This document shows, piece by piece, positions 33,024-41,743 of a stretch of 64,000 nucleotides of DNA (the stretch's first letter is position 1; each line of letters begins with the position of its first letter). The stretch covers positions 124,001 to 188,000 of the forward strand of contig NZ_JARJBB010000004.1 of the NCBI RefSeq assembly GCF_029269835.1, written 5' to 3'. The position numbers and the translations under genes were made by a program. The stretch is from Streptomyces tropicalis. GTDB taxonomy: Bacteria > Actinomycetota > Actinomycetes > Streptomycetales > Streptomycetaceae. Under the pieces are notes generated by a model. It saw only the letters and a program-made list of their open reading frames with translations. It had not been told where the DNA came from and made no database searches.

Positions 33024-33698
33024 TCAGGCGGCCGGCTCCGGGGGCGGGCCGTCCCCGTCCGCGAGCAGCACCACGTCCAGTGCGCGCGGGCCGTGCACGC
33101 CCTCCACCCGGTCCAGCTCGATGTCGCTGGTCGCGGAGGGACCGGAGATCCACGTCAACGGGCGTGCCGGGTCCAGGCGTTCCAGGGCCTCGGGCACGGA
33201 CGACACCACCTGCGCGGGGACCCGGACCACGCACACGTGGTGGTCCGGGACCAGTGTGATGCGCCGGCGGCCCTGGCCGGGGCCGCCGTCCAGGACGAGC
33301 GTCCCGGTCTCGGCGACCGCGACCGCGCAGCCGGTGACCACGCTGTCGATGCGGTCCAGCTCCCGCGGCGTGCTCTCCGGCCGGTCCGGCACGGCGGTCG
33401 CCGCCGCGGCCGCCAGCCAGCCCGGATCCAGTCCCGCGGGGACGACGACGGAGTCCGCGCCGCGGGCCGCGAGCAGCCGGGCGACCAGCTCCGGCAGTCC
33501 GGCCGGGTCCGTGCGGTGCACGTCCGCGCGGTAGTCGGCGAGGCGGGCGGCGAGCAGAGCGACCGTCCGCCCCGCGTCCGTGTCGCCGTGCCGCCGCAGG
33601 TAGGTGCGCGGGACCGCCTGTTCGTACGGCGTGTCGTCGCGCGGCACGTCCGCCAGGGCGCGCCGCACCCGGCCGAGGATCCGGTCCCTGCTGCTCAT
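33024..33698 (-). CDS. lutC: LutC-type LUD-domain protein, lactate utilisation
   Basis: The 224-residue LUD-domain protein carries RDRILGRVRRAL at the start, the motif AVAVAETGTLVLDGGPGQGRR and LVPDHHVCVVRVPAQVV. It also has a C-terminal LTWISGPSATSDIELDRVEGVHGPR, all typical of LutC/YkgG. With LutA and LutB it forms the iron-sulfur L-lactate oxidising complex. The ATG overlaps the lutB stop, making it the last gene of a tight lutABC operon. Confidence 0.93.
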   Translation of the reverse strand: MSSRDRILGRVRRALADVPRDDTPYEQAVPRTYLRRHGDTDAGRTVALLAARLADYRADVHRTDPAGLPELVARLLAARGADSVVVPAGLDPGWLAAAAATAVPDRPESTPRELDRIDSVVTGCAVAVAETGTLVLDGGPGQGRRRITLVPDHHVCVVRVPAQVVSSVPEALERLDPARPLTWISGPSATSDIELDRVEGVHGPRALDVVLLADGDGPPPEPAA

Positions 33699-35233
33699 CG
33701 CGTGTCCTTTCCCGTGTCGCCGCCCGGACCCGGCCGGGCGGCGGCGGTGCCGCCGGCGCCGTAGATGCGCCGCCACCAGTCGCGGAACGGCTCCGCGGGC
33801 ACCGCGGGCAGATCCCGGGAGGCGCTCCAGGCCCGGCCGGGTCCGGGCAGGGAGCGGGGCTGGAGGCGCCGGGCGCGCCCGGCGATCCGCTGACCGGTGC
33901 GCAGGGCCGCCGGACGGGTGAGCGCCCAGCGCGCCGCGCGCATCGCCGCCCGCTCCACGGCGTGCCCCCGGGCGGGCCGGAGCACCACCGTGCTGCCCTC
34001 CCGGGTCGCCCGCCCGCCCTCGGCGACCCGCTCGCGCAGGTGCACCAGCACCTCGGGGATGTCGATGGCGACCGGGCACACCTCGTAGCAGGCGCCGCAC
34101 AGCGAGGACGCGTACGGCAGCGAGGCGTCCACGGCCGAGGCGGTGCCCCGCAGCTGCGGGCTGAGGATCGCGCCGATCGGCCCCGGGTAGACCGAGCCGT
34201 ACGCGTGCCCGCCCGCCCGCTCGTACACCGGGCAGACGTTGAGGCAGGCCGAGCAGCGGATGCAGCGCAGGGCCTGCCGGCCGACCTCGTCGGCGAGCGT
34301 GTCGGTGCGGCCGTTGTCCAGCAGCACCAGGTGGAACTCCCGTGGCCCGTCGGCCGTTTCGGCGTCCGTGGTGCCGGTCCACATCGAGGTGTACGGGTTC
34401 ATCCGCTCCGCCGTCGAGGAGCGGGGGAGGGTCTGCAGGAAGACCTCCAGGTCGCGCCAGGTCGGGACGATCTTCTCGATGCCGACGACCGAGATCAGCG
34501 TCTCGGGCAGGGTCAGGCACATCCGGCCGTTGCCCTCGGACTCCACGACCACCAGGGTGCCGGTCTCCGCGACGACGAAGTTCGCCCCGGAGACCCCGAC
34601 CCGGGCCCGCAGGAACTTCTCCCGCAGGTGCAGCCGGGCCGCCTCGGCGAGGTCGGCGGGCTCGTCGGTCAGGCCGTCCGGGGCGGCCCGGCCCCACCGC
34701 CCCATCTCCGAGCGGAAGACGTCCCGGATCTCGCCCCGGTTGCGGTGGATGGCGGGCACCAGGATGTGCGAGGGCCGGTCCCGGCCCAACTGCACGATCA
34801 GCTCGGCGAGATCGGTCTCGTAGGCGCGGATGCCCTCGGCCTCCAGCGCCTCGTTGAGCCCGATCTCCTGGGTGGCCATCGACTTGACCTTGACGACCTC
34901 GCTCTCCCCGGTGGCCCTCACCAGGCCCGCCACGATCCGGTTGGCCTCGGTCGCGTCCGCCGCCCAGTGCACGGTGCCGCCCGCCGCGGTCACCGCCTCC
35001 TCCACCTGCACCAGGTAGCGGTCCAGGTGGCGCAGCGTGTGGTCCTTGATCCGGCGGCCCGCCTCCCGCAGCTCCGCCCAGTCGGGCAGTTCCGCGACCG
35101 CCTTCGCCCGCTTGGCGCGGATGGTGTGCGTGGCGTGGCGCAGGTTCCCCCGCAGGGTGCCGTCCTGCACGGCCGCCCGGGCGGCCACCGGGAACGCGGG
35201 GAAGGAGGGCATGCCCAGAAAGGTCTCACTCAT
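33695..35233 (-). CDS. lutB: LutB-type iron-sulfur protein, lactate utilisation
   Basis: The 512-residue protein has an N-terminal LUD domain (VKVKSMATQEIGLNEALEAEG, GANFVVAETGTLVVVESEGN). A ferredoxin-like domain follows with two [4Fe-4S] motifs, CIRCSACLNVCPVY and CGACYEVCPVAIDIPEV. A C-terminal extension of unknown role ends the protein. It transfers electrons from lactate oxidation. ATG 35233 overlaps the lutA stop (ATGA). Confidence 0.94.
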   Translation of the reverse strand: MSETFLGMPSFPAFPVAARAAVQDGTLRGNLRHATHTIRAKRAKAVAELPDWAELREAGRRIKDHTLRHLDRYLVQVEEAVTAAGGTVHWAADATEANRIVAGLVRATGESEVVKVKSMATQEIGLNEALEAEGIRAYETDLAELIVQLGRDRPSHILVPAIHRNRGEIRDVFRSEMGRWGRAAPDGLTDEPADLAEAARLHLREKFLRARVGVSGANFVVAETGTLVVVESEGNGRMCLTLPETLISVVGIEKIVPTWRDLEVFLQTLPRSSTAERMNPYTSMWTGTTDAETADGPREFHLVLLDNGRTDTLADEVGRQALRCIRCSACLNVCPVYERAGGHAYGSVYPGPIGAILSPQLRGTASAVDASLPYASSLCGACYEVCPVAIDIPEVLVHLRERVAEGGRATREGSTVVLRPARGHAVERAAMRAARWALTRPAALRTGQRIAGRARRLQPRSLPGPGRAWSASRDLPAVPAEPFRDWWRRIYGAGGTAAARPGPGGDTGKDTR

Positions 35234-35985
35234 ACGGCCGGCTCCTTCTCGGTGCTCGCGAGGATCTCCGCCAGGTGCACCGGACGCACGTCGGAGCCCA
35301 TTCGGGTCAGGGTGCCACCGAGGTGCATGAGGCAGGAGTTGTCGGCCGCGCACAGCACCGCCGCGCCCGTCGACTCCGCGTGGCGCACCTTGTCCGCCCC
35401 CATCGCCGCCGACACGTCGGGGTTCTTCACCGCGAAGGTGCCGCCGAAACCGCAGCACTCCTCCGCGCCGGGCAGCTCCACCAGATCCAGCCCGCGCACC
35501 GCGCGCAGGAGCCGCCCGGGCCGGTCGCCCAGGCCCAGCGCGCGCAGCCCGTGGCAGGTCGGATGGTAGGTCACCCGGTGCGGGTAGCACGCTCCCACGT
35601 CCGTCACCCCGAGCACGTCCACCAGGAACTCGGTGAGTTCGTACGTCCGCGGCACCACCGGCGCCAGCGCCGCCGCGAGCGTGTCCCCGCGGCCCTCGGC
35701 CCGCGCCCGCTCGCCGAGCCGCGGATACAGCTCCCGCACCATCGCCCCGCACGAACCGGACGGTGTCACGATCGCCTCGTAGCCGCGGAAGACGTCGGCG
35801 AAGCGCCGGGCGAGCGGCTCCGCCTCGTGCCGGTAGCCGGTGTTGTAGTGGGCCTGACCGCAACACGTCTGCCCCATCGGGAAGTCCACGTCCACCCCGA
35901 GCCTGGTCAGCAGTCTCACCACGGCGCGCCCGGTGTCCGGATAGAGCGTGTCGTTCACGCAGGTCAGGAACAGGGCGACACGCAT
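35230..35985 (-). CDS. lutA: LutA-type cysteine-rich (CCG) protein, lactate utilisation
   Basis: The 251-residue cytoplasmic protein has two CCG domains: GQTCCGQAHYNTG with PSGSCGAMV, and YHPTCHGLRALGLGDRPG with EECCGFGGTFAVKNP. These bind the noncubane [4Fe-4S] cluster in the LutA/GlpC/HdrB group. It heads the lut operon. Immediately divergent lies a decayed lacI-type gene, so the regulator that normally faces this operon may be lost. Confidence 0.94.
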   Translation of the reverse strand: MRVALFLTCVNDTLYPDTGRAVVRLLTRLGVDVDFPMGQTCCGQAHYNTGYRHEAEPLARRFADVFRGYEAIVTPSGSCGAMVRELYPRLGERARAEGRGDTLAAALAPVVPRTYELTEFLVDVLGVTDVGACYPHRVTYHPTCHGLRALGLGDRPGRLLRAVRGLDLVELPGAEECCGFGGTFAVKNPDVSAAMGADKVRHAESTGAAVLCAADNSCLMHLGGTLTRMGSDVRPVHLAEILASTEKEPAV

Positions 35986-36172
35986 CGCGGCTCCTCGTGG
36001 TCGACGACGGACGCAGGCAGCCTAATTTCCGCCGGGCGCGTGGGGCAGACCCCGGCGGCGGCGCGCCGCCCGGCGGTCCCGAACCGTCCGACCGATCGGC
36101 CTGGAGTGCGGTGCGGTGACGGCAGTGTGAAGTGCCGTGCGCCGCCCCCGTTCTCCCGGAGGTCCGCGACCG

Positions 36173-36480
36173 GTGACCCGGCCGGTGGGTGTCAAGGACG
36201 TCGTACGCGCCGCCGGCGTCTCCGCGGGCGCAGTCTCCCACGTCATCAACCGCCCCGAGAGCGTCGCCACCGGGACCCGGGCCCGGGTGCAGTCCGCCAT
36301 CGTCGGCTAGGACGGCATCGAGTCCGCCGCCGCGGCGGCCCTCGGTGGCCGGCCCGCCCACTCCACGGGCCGGCCGCACGGCTGCTGCCGGAGGAGACCG
36401 AGGCGCAGCGCACGGGGACGGTGCACGAGCACCGGCGGGTCGTGCCGCGGCCGGAGCCGGTTGGTGCGCGTCTCCAGCGG
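36173..36480 (+). pseudogene. Decayed LacI-family regulator (internal deletion)
   Basis: GTG 36173 (GGAGG upstream) opens a standard LacI helix-turn-helix (VKDVVRAAGVSAGAVSHVIN, RPESVATGTRARVQSAI) that ends at TAG 36308-36310. About 60 bases on, in another frame (36379-36470), a LacI C-terminus is readable: RLLPEETEAQRTGTVHEHRR then VVPRPEPVGARL. The normal ending is LLL-EETEAQRTGTVHEHRRVVLxPELVVR. The whole effector-binding core of about 250 residues is missing. The intact gene would have been divergent from lutABC. Confidence 0.75.
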
Positions 36481-36590
36481 TCCGGCGCTGCGGTCCCCCG
36501 TTCGGCGCCGTGCGTGATCCCGGCGCCCCTGCGGCCGCCGGCGATGTGCTGAACTGTGTCGCGTCCCGTCCGTACGTCCCGGGAGACCTC

Positions 36591-37892
36591 TTGACCGGCA
36601 GCTACCGCCAGCCCGGCGTCGTCCTCACCGACCGCCGCTTCACCGTGCCCCTCGACCACGACGACCCGGCGGGGGAGACGATCGAGCTCTACGCGCGGGA
36701 GGTCGTCGCCCGGGACCGGGCCGGCCAGGACCTGCCGTGGCTGGTCTACCTCCAGGGCGGTCCGGGGTTCGGGGCGAATCGTTTCGTCGGACGGCAGGCC
36801 TGGCTCGGCCGCGCCCTGGAGGAGTACCGCGTACTGCTGCTCGACCAGCGCGGCACCGGCCACTCCACCCCCGCCAACCGCCAGACCCTGCCGCTGCGCG
36901 GCGGCCCCGCCGAACAGGCCGCCCACCTCGCCCACTTCCGCGCCGACGCGATCGTGCGCGACTGCGAGGCCGTCCGCCCGGAGGTCACCGGGGGCGCACC
37001 CTGGACGGTGCTCGGCCAGAGCTTCGGCGGATTCTGCACCGTGACCTACCTGTCCACCCACCCCGAGGGCCTCAGCGCCGCCCTCCTGACCGGTGGACTG
37101 CCGTCCCTCGACGCCCACGCCGACGACGTGTACCGGGCCGCCTACCCCCGGATCGAGCGCAAGGTCGCCGCGCACTACGCCCGTTACCCGCAGGACGTCG
37201 AGCGCGCCCGCCGCATCGCCGACCATCTCCTCACCCACGACGTCGTCCTGCCGAACGGCTACCGTCTCACCGCCGAGGCGTTCCAGTCCCTCGGCATCCT
37301 GCTCGGCGGCGCGGACGGCAGCCACCGCCTGCACTTCCTGCTGGAGCAGGCCTTCGTCCGCACCGCCCGGGGCCCCGCCCTGTCCGACGCCTTCCAGGAG
37401 GAGGTCCAGGGCCTGCTGTCGTACGCCGGACACCCCCTGTACGCCCTCGTCCACGAGGCGATCTACGGCCAGGGGTCCCGCCCCACCGCCTGGGCGGCGG
37501 AACGCGTCCGCGCCGAGTTCCCGCAGTTCGACGCCGCGAAGGCACTCGCGGGCGACGGACCGCTGCTCTTCACCGGCGAGTCCGTGCACCCGTGGACCTT
37601 CGACTGCGACCCGGCGCTGCGCCCGCTGCGCGAGACCGCGGAGCTGCTCGCGGCCCGCACCGACTGGCCCGCCCTCTACGACCCGGCCCGGCTGGCGGCC
37701 AACGAGGTCCCCGTCGCCGCCGCCGTCTACCACGACGACATGTACGTCGACACGGCCCACTCCCTCGCCACCGCCCGCGCCGTGCGCGGCCTGCGGACCT
37801 GTGTCACCGACGAGTTCGAGCACGACGGGGTGCGGGCCGGCGGCCCCCGCGTCCTGGACCGGCTGCTGGCGCTGGCCCGCGACGACGTGTGA
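36591..37892 (+). CDS. Proline iminopeptidase-like alpha/beta hydrolase (peptidase S33)
   Basis: The 433-residue enzyme has the S33 motifs PWLVYLQGGPGFGANRFV (oxyanion loop, QGGPG in place of HGGPG), LLLDQRGTGHST and the nucleophile elbow VLGQSFGGFCTVTYL. A C-terminal catalytic His lies in FEHDGVR. It also shows AVYHDDMYVD. These enzymes release N-terminal proline from peptides or hydrolyse related amides. No signal peptide is present. TTG 36591 follows GGGAGACC, and upstream codons do not match the family. Confidence 0.85.
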   Translation: MTGSYRQPGVVLTDRRFTVPLDHDDPAGETIELYAREVVARDRAGQDLPWLVYLQGGPGFGANRFVGRQAWLGRALEEYRVLLLDQRGTGHSTPANRQTLPLRGGPAEQAAHLAHFRADAIVRDCEAVRPEVTGGAPWTVLGQSFGGFCTVTYLSTHPEGLSAALLTGGLPSLDAHADDVYRAAYPRIERKVAAHYARYPQDVERARRIADHLLTHDVVLPNGYRLTAEAFQSLGILLGGADGSHRLHFLLEQAFVRTARGPALSDAFQEEVQGLLSYAGHPLYALVHEAIYGQGSRPTAWAAERVRAEFPQFDAAKALAGDGPLLFTGESVHPWTFDCDPALRPLRETAELLAARTDWPALYDPARLAANEVPVAAAVYHDDMYVDTAHSLATARAVRGLRTCVTDEFEHDGVRAGGPRVLDRLLALARDDV

Positions 37893-38213
37893 GCCACGGG
37901 GCCGACGCCGGGAGCGCCGGAGCGGGTGAGGCGCCGTGGTGAGGTGCCGGGCGTGCCCGGTTTCGCGTCGGCGGTCCGGCCCGGCCGGGCGGGCGTCACC
38001 GCCGGGCCGGTACGGGGGACGGCCCCGTCCGAAGGAGCCGCGGTGCAACGCCGTCGGGCGGTTCGTGGTTCGCGGGCGGACCCGGAATCCCGGGGCCGAC
38101 GGGCTGCCGGCTCCGTCGGCCCGCCGGGCCCGCGCGGCGCCCGCGGCCGGGGCGCGCTGCTCCGCCGCCGCCCCGCTCGACCGCCTAGGATGATCGCGAC
38201 GGACGGGGGACCT
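37893..38213. other. Gene-free stretch
   Basis: No coding frame or clear regulatory dyad is recognised. An ATG at 38190 could extend the following sigma factor by eight residues. Confidence 0.45.
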
Positions 38214-39107
38214 GTGAACGACACGGAAGTGCTGGCACGCAGTTTCGAGGAGCACCGCGGCCATCTGCGCGCAGTGGCCTACCGGATGCTCGGGTCGCTG
38301 TCCGAGGCCGAGGACGCCGTGCAGGAGACCTGGCTGCGGCTCGGCCGCACCGACGCCGGGACCATCGACAACCTCGGCGGCTGGCTGACCACCGTCGTCG
38401 GCCGGGTCTGCCTCGACGCGCTGCGCTCGCGCACCGCCCGCCGGGAGCAGCCGATGGACGACACCTTCGTCCCCGACCCCGTGGTCCGGCCCCTGTCCGG
38501 GACCGACCCGGAGCAGGAGGCGCTGCGCACCGACGAGGTCGGGCTCGCCCTCCTCGTCGTGCTGCACACCCTGGAGCCGGCCGAGCGGCTCGCGTTCGTG
38601 CTGCACGACATGTTCGCCGTGCCCTTCGACGACATCGCGCCGATCCTGGAGCGCAGTTCCGCCGCGACGCGGCAGCTCGCCAGCCGGGCCCGGCGCCGGG
38701 TGCGCGTCCCGGGCCCCGCCGTCGAGCCCGACCTCGGCCGCCAGCGGGAGGTCCTGGACGCCTTCCTCGCCGCCTCGCGCGCCGGAGACTTCGAGGGGCT
38801 GCTCGCGCTGCTCCACCCCGACGCGGTGCTGCGGGTCGACTCCGGTGCCCTGGTGCGGGGCGCGGCCGCGTCCAAGCTGGTGCACGGCGCCCGGCCGATG
38901 GCCGAACAGGCCGTCCTCTTCCACCGGTTCAGCCGATTCGCGCACCCGGCACTCGTCAACGGTGCGCTCGGCTACGTCACCGCGCCCGAGGGGCGGCCGA
39001 TGTCGGTCACGAGCTTCACCGTCGCCGACGGCCGGATCACCGGCATGTACATCCTGGCCGACCCGGCACGACTGGAGCAGCTGCACCTCCCCGGACTCTA
39101 CGCATGA
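38214..39107 (+). CDS. ECF sigma factor with C-terminal SnoaL-like domain (ECF41/SigJ type)
   Basis: The 297-residue protein has sigma region 2 (HRGHLRAVAYRMLGSLSEAE, DAVQETWLRLG, GGWLTTVVGRVCLDALRSR). It has region 4 (LEPAERLAFVLHDMFAVPFDDIAPIL, AATRQLASRARRRVR). The linker DDTFVPDPVVRP sits where ECF41 proteins carry WLPEPL. The C-terminal SnoaL fold (about 185-295, VLDAFLAASRAGDFEGLLALL) regulates activity in place of an anti-sigma factor. GTG 38214 follows GGGGGA. The usual partner oxidoreductase gene is absent. Only a hydrolase fragment follows. Confidence 0.88.
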   Translation: MNDTEVLARSFEEHRGHLRAVAYRMLGSLSEAEDAVQETWLRLGRTDAGTIDNLGGWLTTVVGRVCLDALRSRTARREQPMDDTFVPDPVVRPLSGTDPEQEALRTDEVGLALLVVLHTLEPAERLAFVLHDMFAVPFDDIAPILERSSAATRQLASRARRRVRVPGPAVEPDLGRQREVLDAFLAASRAGDFEGLLALLHPDAVLRVDSGALVRGAAASKLVHGARPMAEQAVLFHRFSRFAHPALVNGALGYVTAPEGRPMSVTSFTVADGRITGMYILADPARLEQLHLPGLYA

Positions 39108-39108
39108 A

Positions 39109-39318
39109 CCGCACCCCGGGCCGGAGCGGCTCGCCCTGCTCGCCCGCCGCCCCGCCCCGGTGCTCGTGCTCGCGGGCGAGTGCGAACTCGACTCCCGGCC
39201 CGCCGCGACGGCCGCGTACGCCGGACCGTTCCCCGACGCCGGGACGGCCGTCCAGGCCGGTGCCGGGCCCCACCCGTGGCGCCGCCACCCGGCGGCCCGC
39301 GGCAAGGCTGCCGGCGCC
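39109..39318 (+). pseudogene. C-terminal fragment of an alpha/beta hydrolase
   Basis: Directly after the sigma factor one frame reads RRPAPVLVLAGECELDSRPA, then AATAAYAGPFPDAGTAVQAG and AGPHPW. Intact alpha/beta hydrolases end with APVLVLAGELDLDSPP...AEYAGLFPDA...VQPGAGHYPW, so this is a recognisable last third. The catalytic-His motif GAGH is altered to GAGP-H, and no start codon or upstream domain remains. Confidence 0.6.
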
Positions 39319-39354
39319 TTCCCGGACGGGGCGCCGTCCCGTCCGTGCCGGGTG

Positions 39355-40911
39355 TCAGTCGACCGCCGGGTGCACCGGGCAGCGGCCGGCCGGGTCGTTG
39401 TCCTCGGAGGCCGACGGCACCGGGGCGTCGGCCGCGGCAGGCACCGGGGCGCCGGCCGCGGCCCCGGAGGCGGGCGTCCGGCGCTCCAGGCGCAGCCGCA
39501 GCCCGTCCGGCATGAGCGTGAGGCGCTCGGTCACCCGCAGCCGGTAGTCCGGGTCGGCGTGCAGGTCGTAGCGGCGCAGCAGCAGGCCGAGCACCAGGGT
39601 CGCCTCGTGCAGCGCGAACTGGCGGCCGATGCAGGCGCGGGCACCCGTGCCGAACGGCTTGAAGACGTGCGGTGGCCGGGCCCGCACGGCCCGCGCGTCG
39701 AACCGGTCCGGGTCGAAGCGCTCGGCGTCCGGGCCCCACACCTCCGGGTCGCGGTGCAGCATGGCGACCAGGACCAGTGTCCAGGCGCCCCGGAGCATCG
39801 GATGCTCGCCGGCCAGCAGTGTGTCCTCGCGCGCCTCCCGGGCGAAGGCGGGCGCGGTCGGCCACAGCCGCAGTGTCTCGTCCAGCACCCGGCGCACGTA
39901 GCGCAGCTTGGCCACCTGCTCGTAGCCGGGCGGGCCCTGCCCCCAGACCCGGTCGACCTCGGCGCGGGCGCGGGCGGCCACGTCGGGGTGCCGGGCGAGG
40001 TGGTGCAGGGCGAAGGACAGCGCACCCGAGGTGGTCTCGTGGCCCGCCACCAGGAAGGTGATGACCTGGCGGCGCACGTTCTCCGGGGAGAGGTGCTCGC
40101 CGGTGACGGGGTGGGGGGTCTCCAGCATCCGGTCCAGCAGGTCCCCCGCGCCGCCACCGGCCGTGCGGCGGGCGGCGACGAGGTCGTCCACCGTGCGGTT
40201 GAGCAGGCCGATGTCGGCGGCGTTGCGCCGGCTCGCGCCGCGCAGCAGCAGCGGGGCCAGCACGGCCGGGACGGTGTTGAGGCGCTGAGCGTGGCGCAGG
40301 GTCCCGACCATCGCGGTGACGAACGGGTGCGGGCGGTCGCGGTCGAAGGAGCCGAAGTCGTGGCCGAAACCGGTGCCGGCGATCGTCTCCAGCGTCAGCC
40401 GGGTCATGTCCCCGGGCACGTCCACGGTGTCGCCCGCGGACACCGCGCGGTCCCAGTGACCGGTGAGCCGTGCGGCCGCCTGCAGCATCACCGGGTGGTA
40501 GGCCGCCATGGCCTCGCGGCTGAAGCCGGGGGCCAGCACGTCGTGCGCCAGCTGCCAGTTGGGCTCGTGGTTGTAGGCGGTGAAGAGCCCGTCCCCGGCG
40601 AGCGGGCGCAGGTTGGCGACGCCGAGGCCCACGTGCTTGGCGAAGCGGGTCTCGTCGGCCAGGTCCGCGGCGAGCCGGGCGCCCCAGGTGAAGACGAACT
40701 CGTTGCCGAAGGCGCGGCGGCGGAAGATCGGGCCGAGCCGCCGGGCCAGGCGCATCGAGTCCTGCACGGGCGTGCGCCGGTCGACCCCGAGCACGTCGCC
40801 GAGCAGCGGGACGCGGTGCGGCGGGTGCGGGATGCGGTGCAGTGCGGGCCAGCCCAGCTCCGCGCTGCGGAATCCCCCGGTCCGGCCGGCGTCGGTCTTC
40901 GTCTCCGCCAT
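39355..40911 (-). CDS. Stand-alone CYP102-like cytochrome P450 (no fused reductase)
   Basis: The 518-residue P450 closely parallels the heme domain of the BM3-type fusion at 49 kb. Shared stretches are FAKHVGLGVANLRPLAGDGL, FTAYNHEPNWQLAHD and the I-helix FLVAGHETTSGALSFAL. It also has ETLRLWP (ExxR), and heme ligand Cys427 in FGTGARACIGRQF. After about 480 residues it ends in an Ala/Pro-rich tail with DNDPAGRCPVHPAVD instead of a flavodoxin domain. It therefore needs an external reductase, which is not in the window. It probably hydroxylates fatty-acid-like substrates. ATG 40911 is chosen. A tetR gene is divergent. Confidence 0.92.
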   Translation of the reverse strand: MAETKTDAGRTGGFRSAELGWPALHRIPHPPHRVPLLGDVLGVDRRTPVQDSMRLARRLGPIFRRRAFGNEFVFTWGARLAADLADETRFAKHVGLGVANLRPLAGDGLFTAYNHEPNWQLAHDVLAPGFSREAMAAYHPVMLQAAARLTGHWDRAVSAGDTVDVPGDMTRLTLETIAGTGFGHDFGSFDRDRPHPFVTAMVGTLRHAQRLNTVPAVLAPLLLRGASRRNAADIGLLNRTVDDLVAARRTAGGGAGDLLDRMLETPHPVTGEHLSPENVRRQVITFLVAGHETTSGALSFALHHLARHPDVAARARAEVDRVWGQGPPGYEQVAKLRYVRRVLDETLRLWPTAPAFAREAREDTLLAGEHPMLRGAWTLVLVAMLHRDPEVWGPDAERFDPDRFDARAVRARPPHVFKPFGTGARACIGRQFALHEATLVLGLLLRRYDLHADPDYRLRVTERLTLMPDGLRLRLERRTPASGAAAGAPVPAAADAPVPSASEDNDPAGRCPVHPAVD

Positions 40912-41029
40912 GACGCGATCTCCCTTGATCCAGCGGACCGTTGAGCGTGTGCTGCAGGTGTTGTACGTGAGTTCAATAGCGCGATCAGTGTGGGCCGCTT
41001 GTTGAACCGACGTCAAGTAAAGTGAGGGC

Positions 41030-41638
41030 ATGGCCGCGAACCAGGGGGAGCGCACGCGTCGCCGGCTCAGTACCGAGGAGCGCAGGGAACAGCTGCTCTC
41101 GGTGGGGGCGCGGCTGTTCTCGGAGAGCCCCTACGACGATGTGTGGATCGAGCAGGTGGCCGAGATCGCCGGGGTCTCCCGGGGGCTGCTCTATCACTAC
41201 TTCCCCACCAAGCGGGACTTCTTCGCGGCGGTCGTCGAGCGGGAGAGCGGGCGGATGCTGCGGATGACCGCGGCCGTGCCCGGGCTGCCGGTCCGCGAGC
41301 AGCTCACCGCGGGCCTGGACGCCTACCTCGACTACGTCCTGGCCCACGCGCACGGCTACCGCGCCTTCCACGGCGCCGAGAACGCGGGCGACGAGGCCGT
41401 GCGCCGCGTCTACCGGCGCAACCTCGCCGCACAGGAGGAGCAGATCCTCCAGACGGTCGCCGCGGACCCGGAGTTCGGTCCGCTCGCGGAGCGGCGCCCC
41501 GACCTGCCCGTCGCCGTCCGCGGCTGGCTGGCGTTCACCGCGACGGTCTGCCTGGAGTGGCTGGACGGCGAGGACCTGACCCGGGACCAGGTCCGCGACC
41601 TGTGCGCCCGCACGCTGCTGGGCATTCTCGCGCCCTAG
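41030..41638 (+). CDS. TetR-family transcriptional regulator
   Basis: The 202-residue regulator has an N-terminal helix-turn-helix, RREQLLSVGARLFSESPYDD and VWIEQVAEIAGVSRGLLYHY, followed by FPTKRDFFAAVVE. An all-helical ligand domain follows (YLDYVLAHAHGYRAFHGAENAGDEAVRRVY). It is divergent from the stand-alone P450 with 118 bases between start codons, so it probably represses that gene and itself. GTTCAA (40971-40976) and TTGAAC (41002-41007) in the gap are candidate half-sites, but the spacing is wide. Confidence 0.9.
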   Translation: MAANQGERTRRRLSTEERREQLLSVGARLFSESPYDDVWIEQVAEIAGVSRGLLYHYFPTKRDFFAAVVERESGRMLRMTAAVPGLPVREQLTAGLDAYLDYVLAHAHGYRAFHGAENAGDEAVRRVYRRNLAAQEEQILQTVAADPEFGPLAERRPDLPVAVRGWLAFTATVCLEWLDGEDLTRDQVRDLCARTLLGILAP

Positions 41639-41714
41639 CGCCGCCGGCTCCGGCGATCGCCCGGCGCGCCCGGCAGCGGGAGTCCGGTTGGCGTTCGTCC
41701 CGATGTCCGGTAAG

Positions 41715-41733
41715 TTAGGTGAGGCTTACCTAA
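41715..41733 (+). promoter_or_regulatory. Iron box (DmdR1/IdeR-type operator)
   Basis: TTAGGTGAGGCTTACCTAA matches the DtxR/IdeR/DmdR consensus TTAGGTTAGGCTAACCTAA in 17 of 19 positions, with perfect outer half-sites. It overlaps the ribosome site (AAGGAGG, 41732-41738) of the DUF2470 gene, so iron-loaded repressor would block transcription. Confidence 0.85.
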
Positions 41734-41743
41734 GGAGGTCGGG

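Noticed and set aside
40971..41007. GTTCAA...TTGAAC as the TetR operator
   Set aside because: The half-sites are 25 bases apart, too far for one TetR dimer. Kept only as candidate half-sites in the gene entry.
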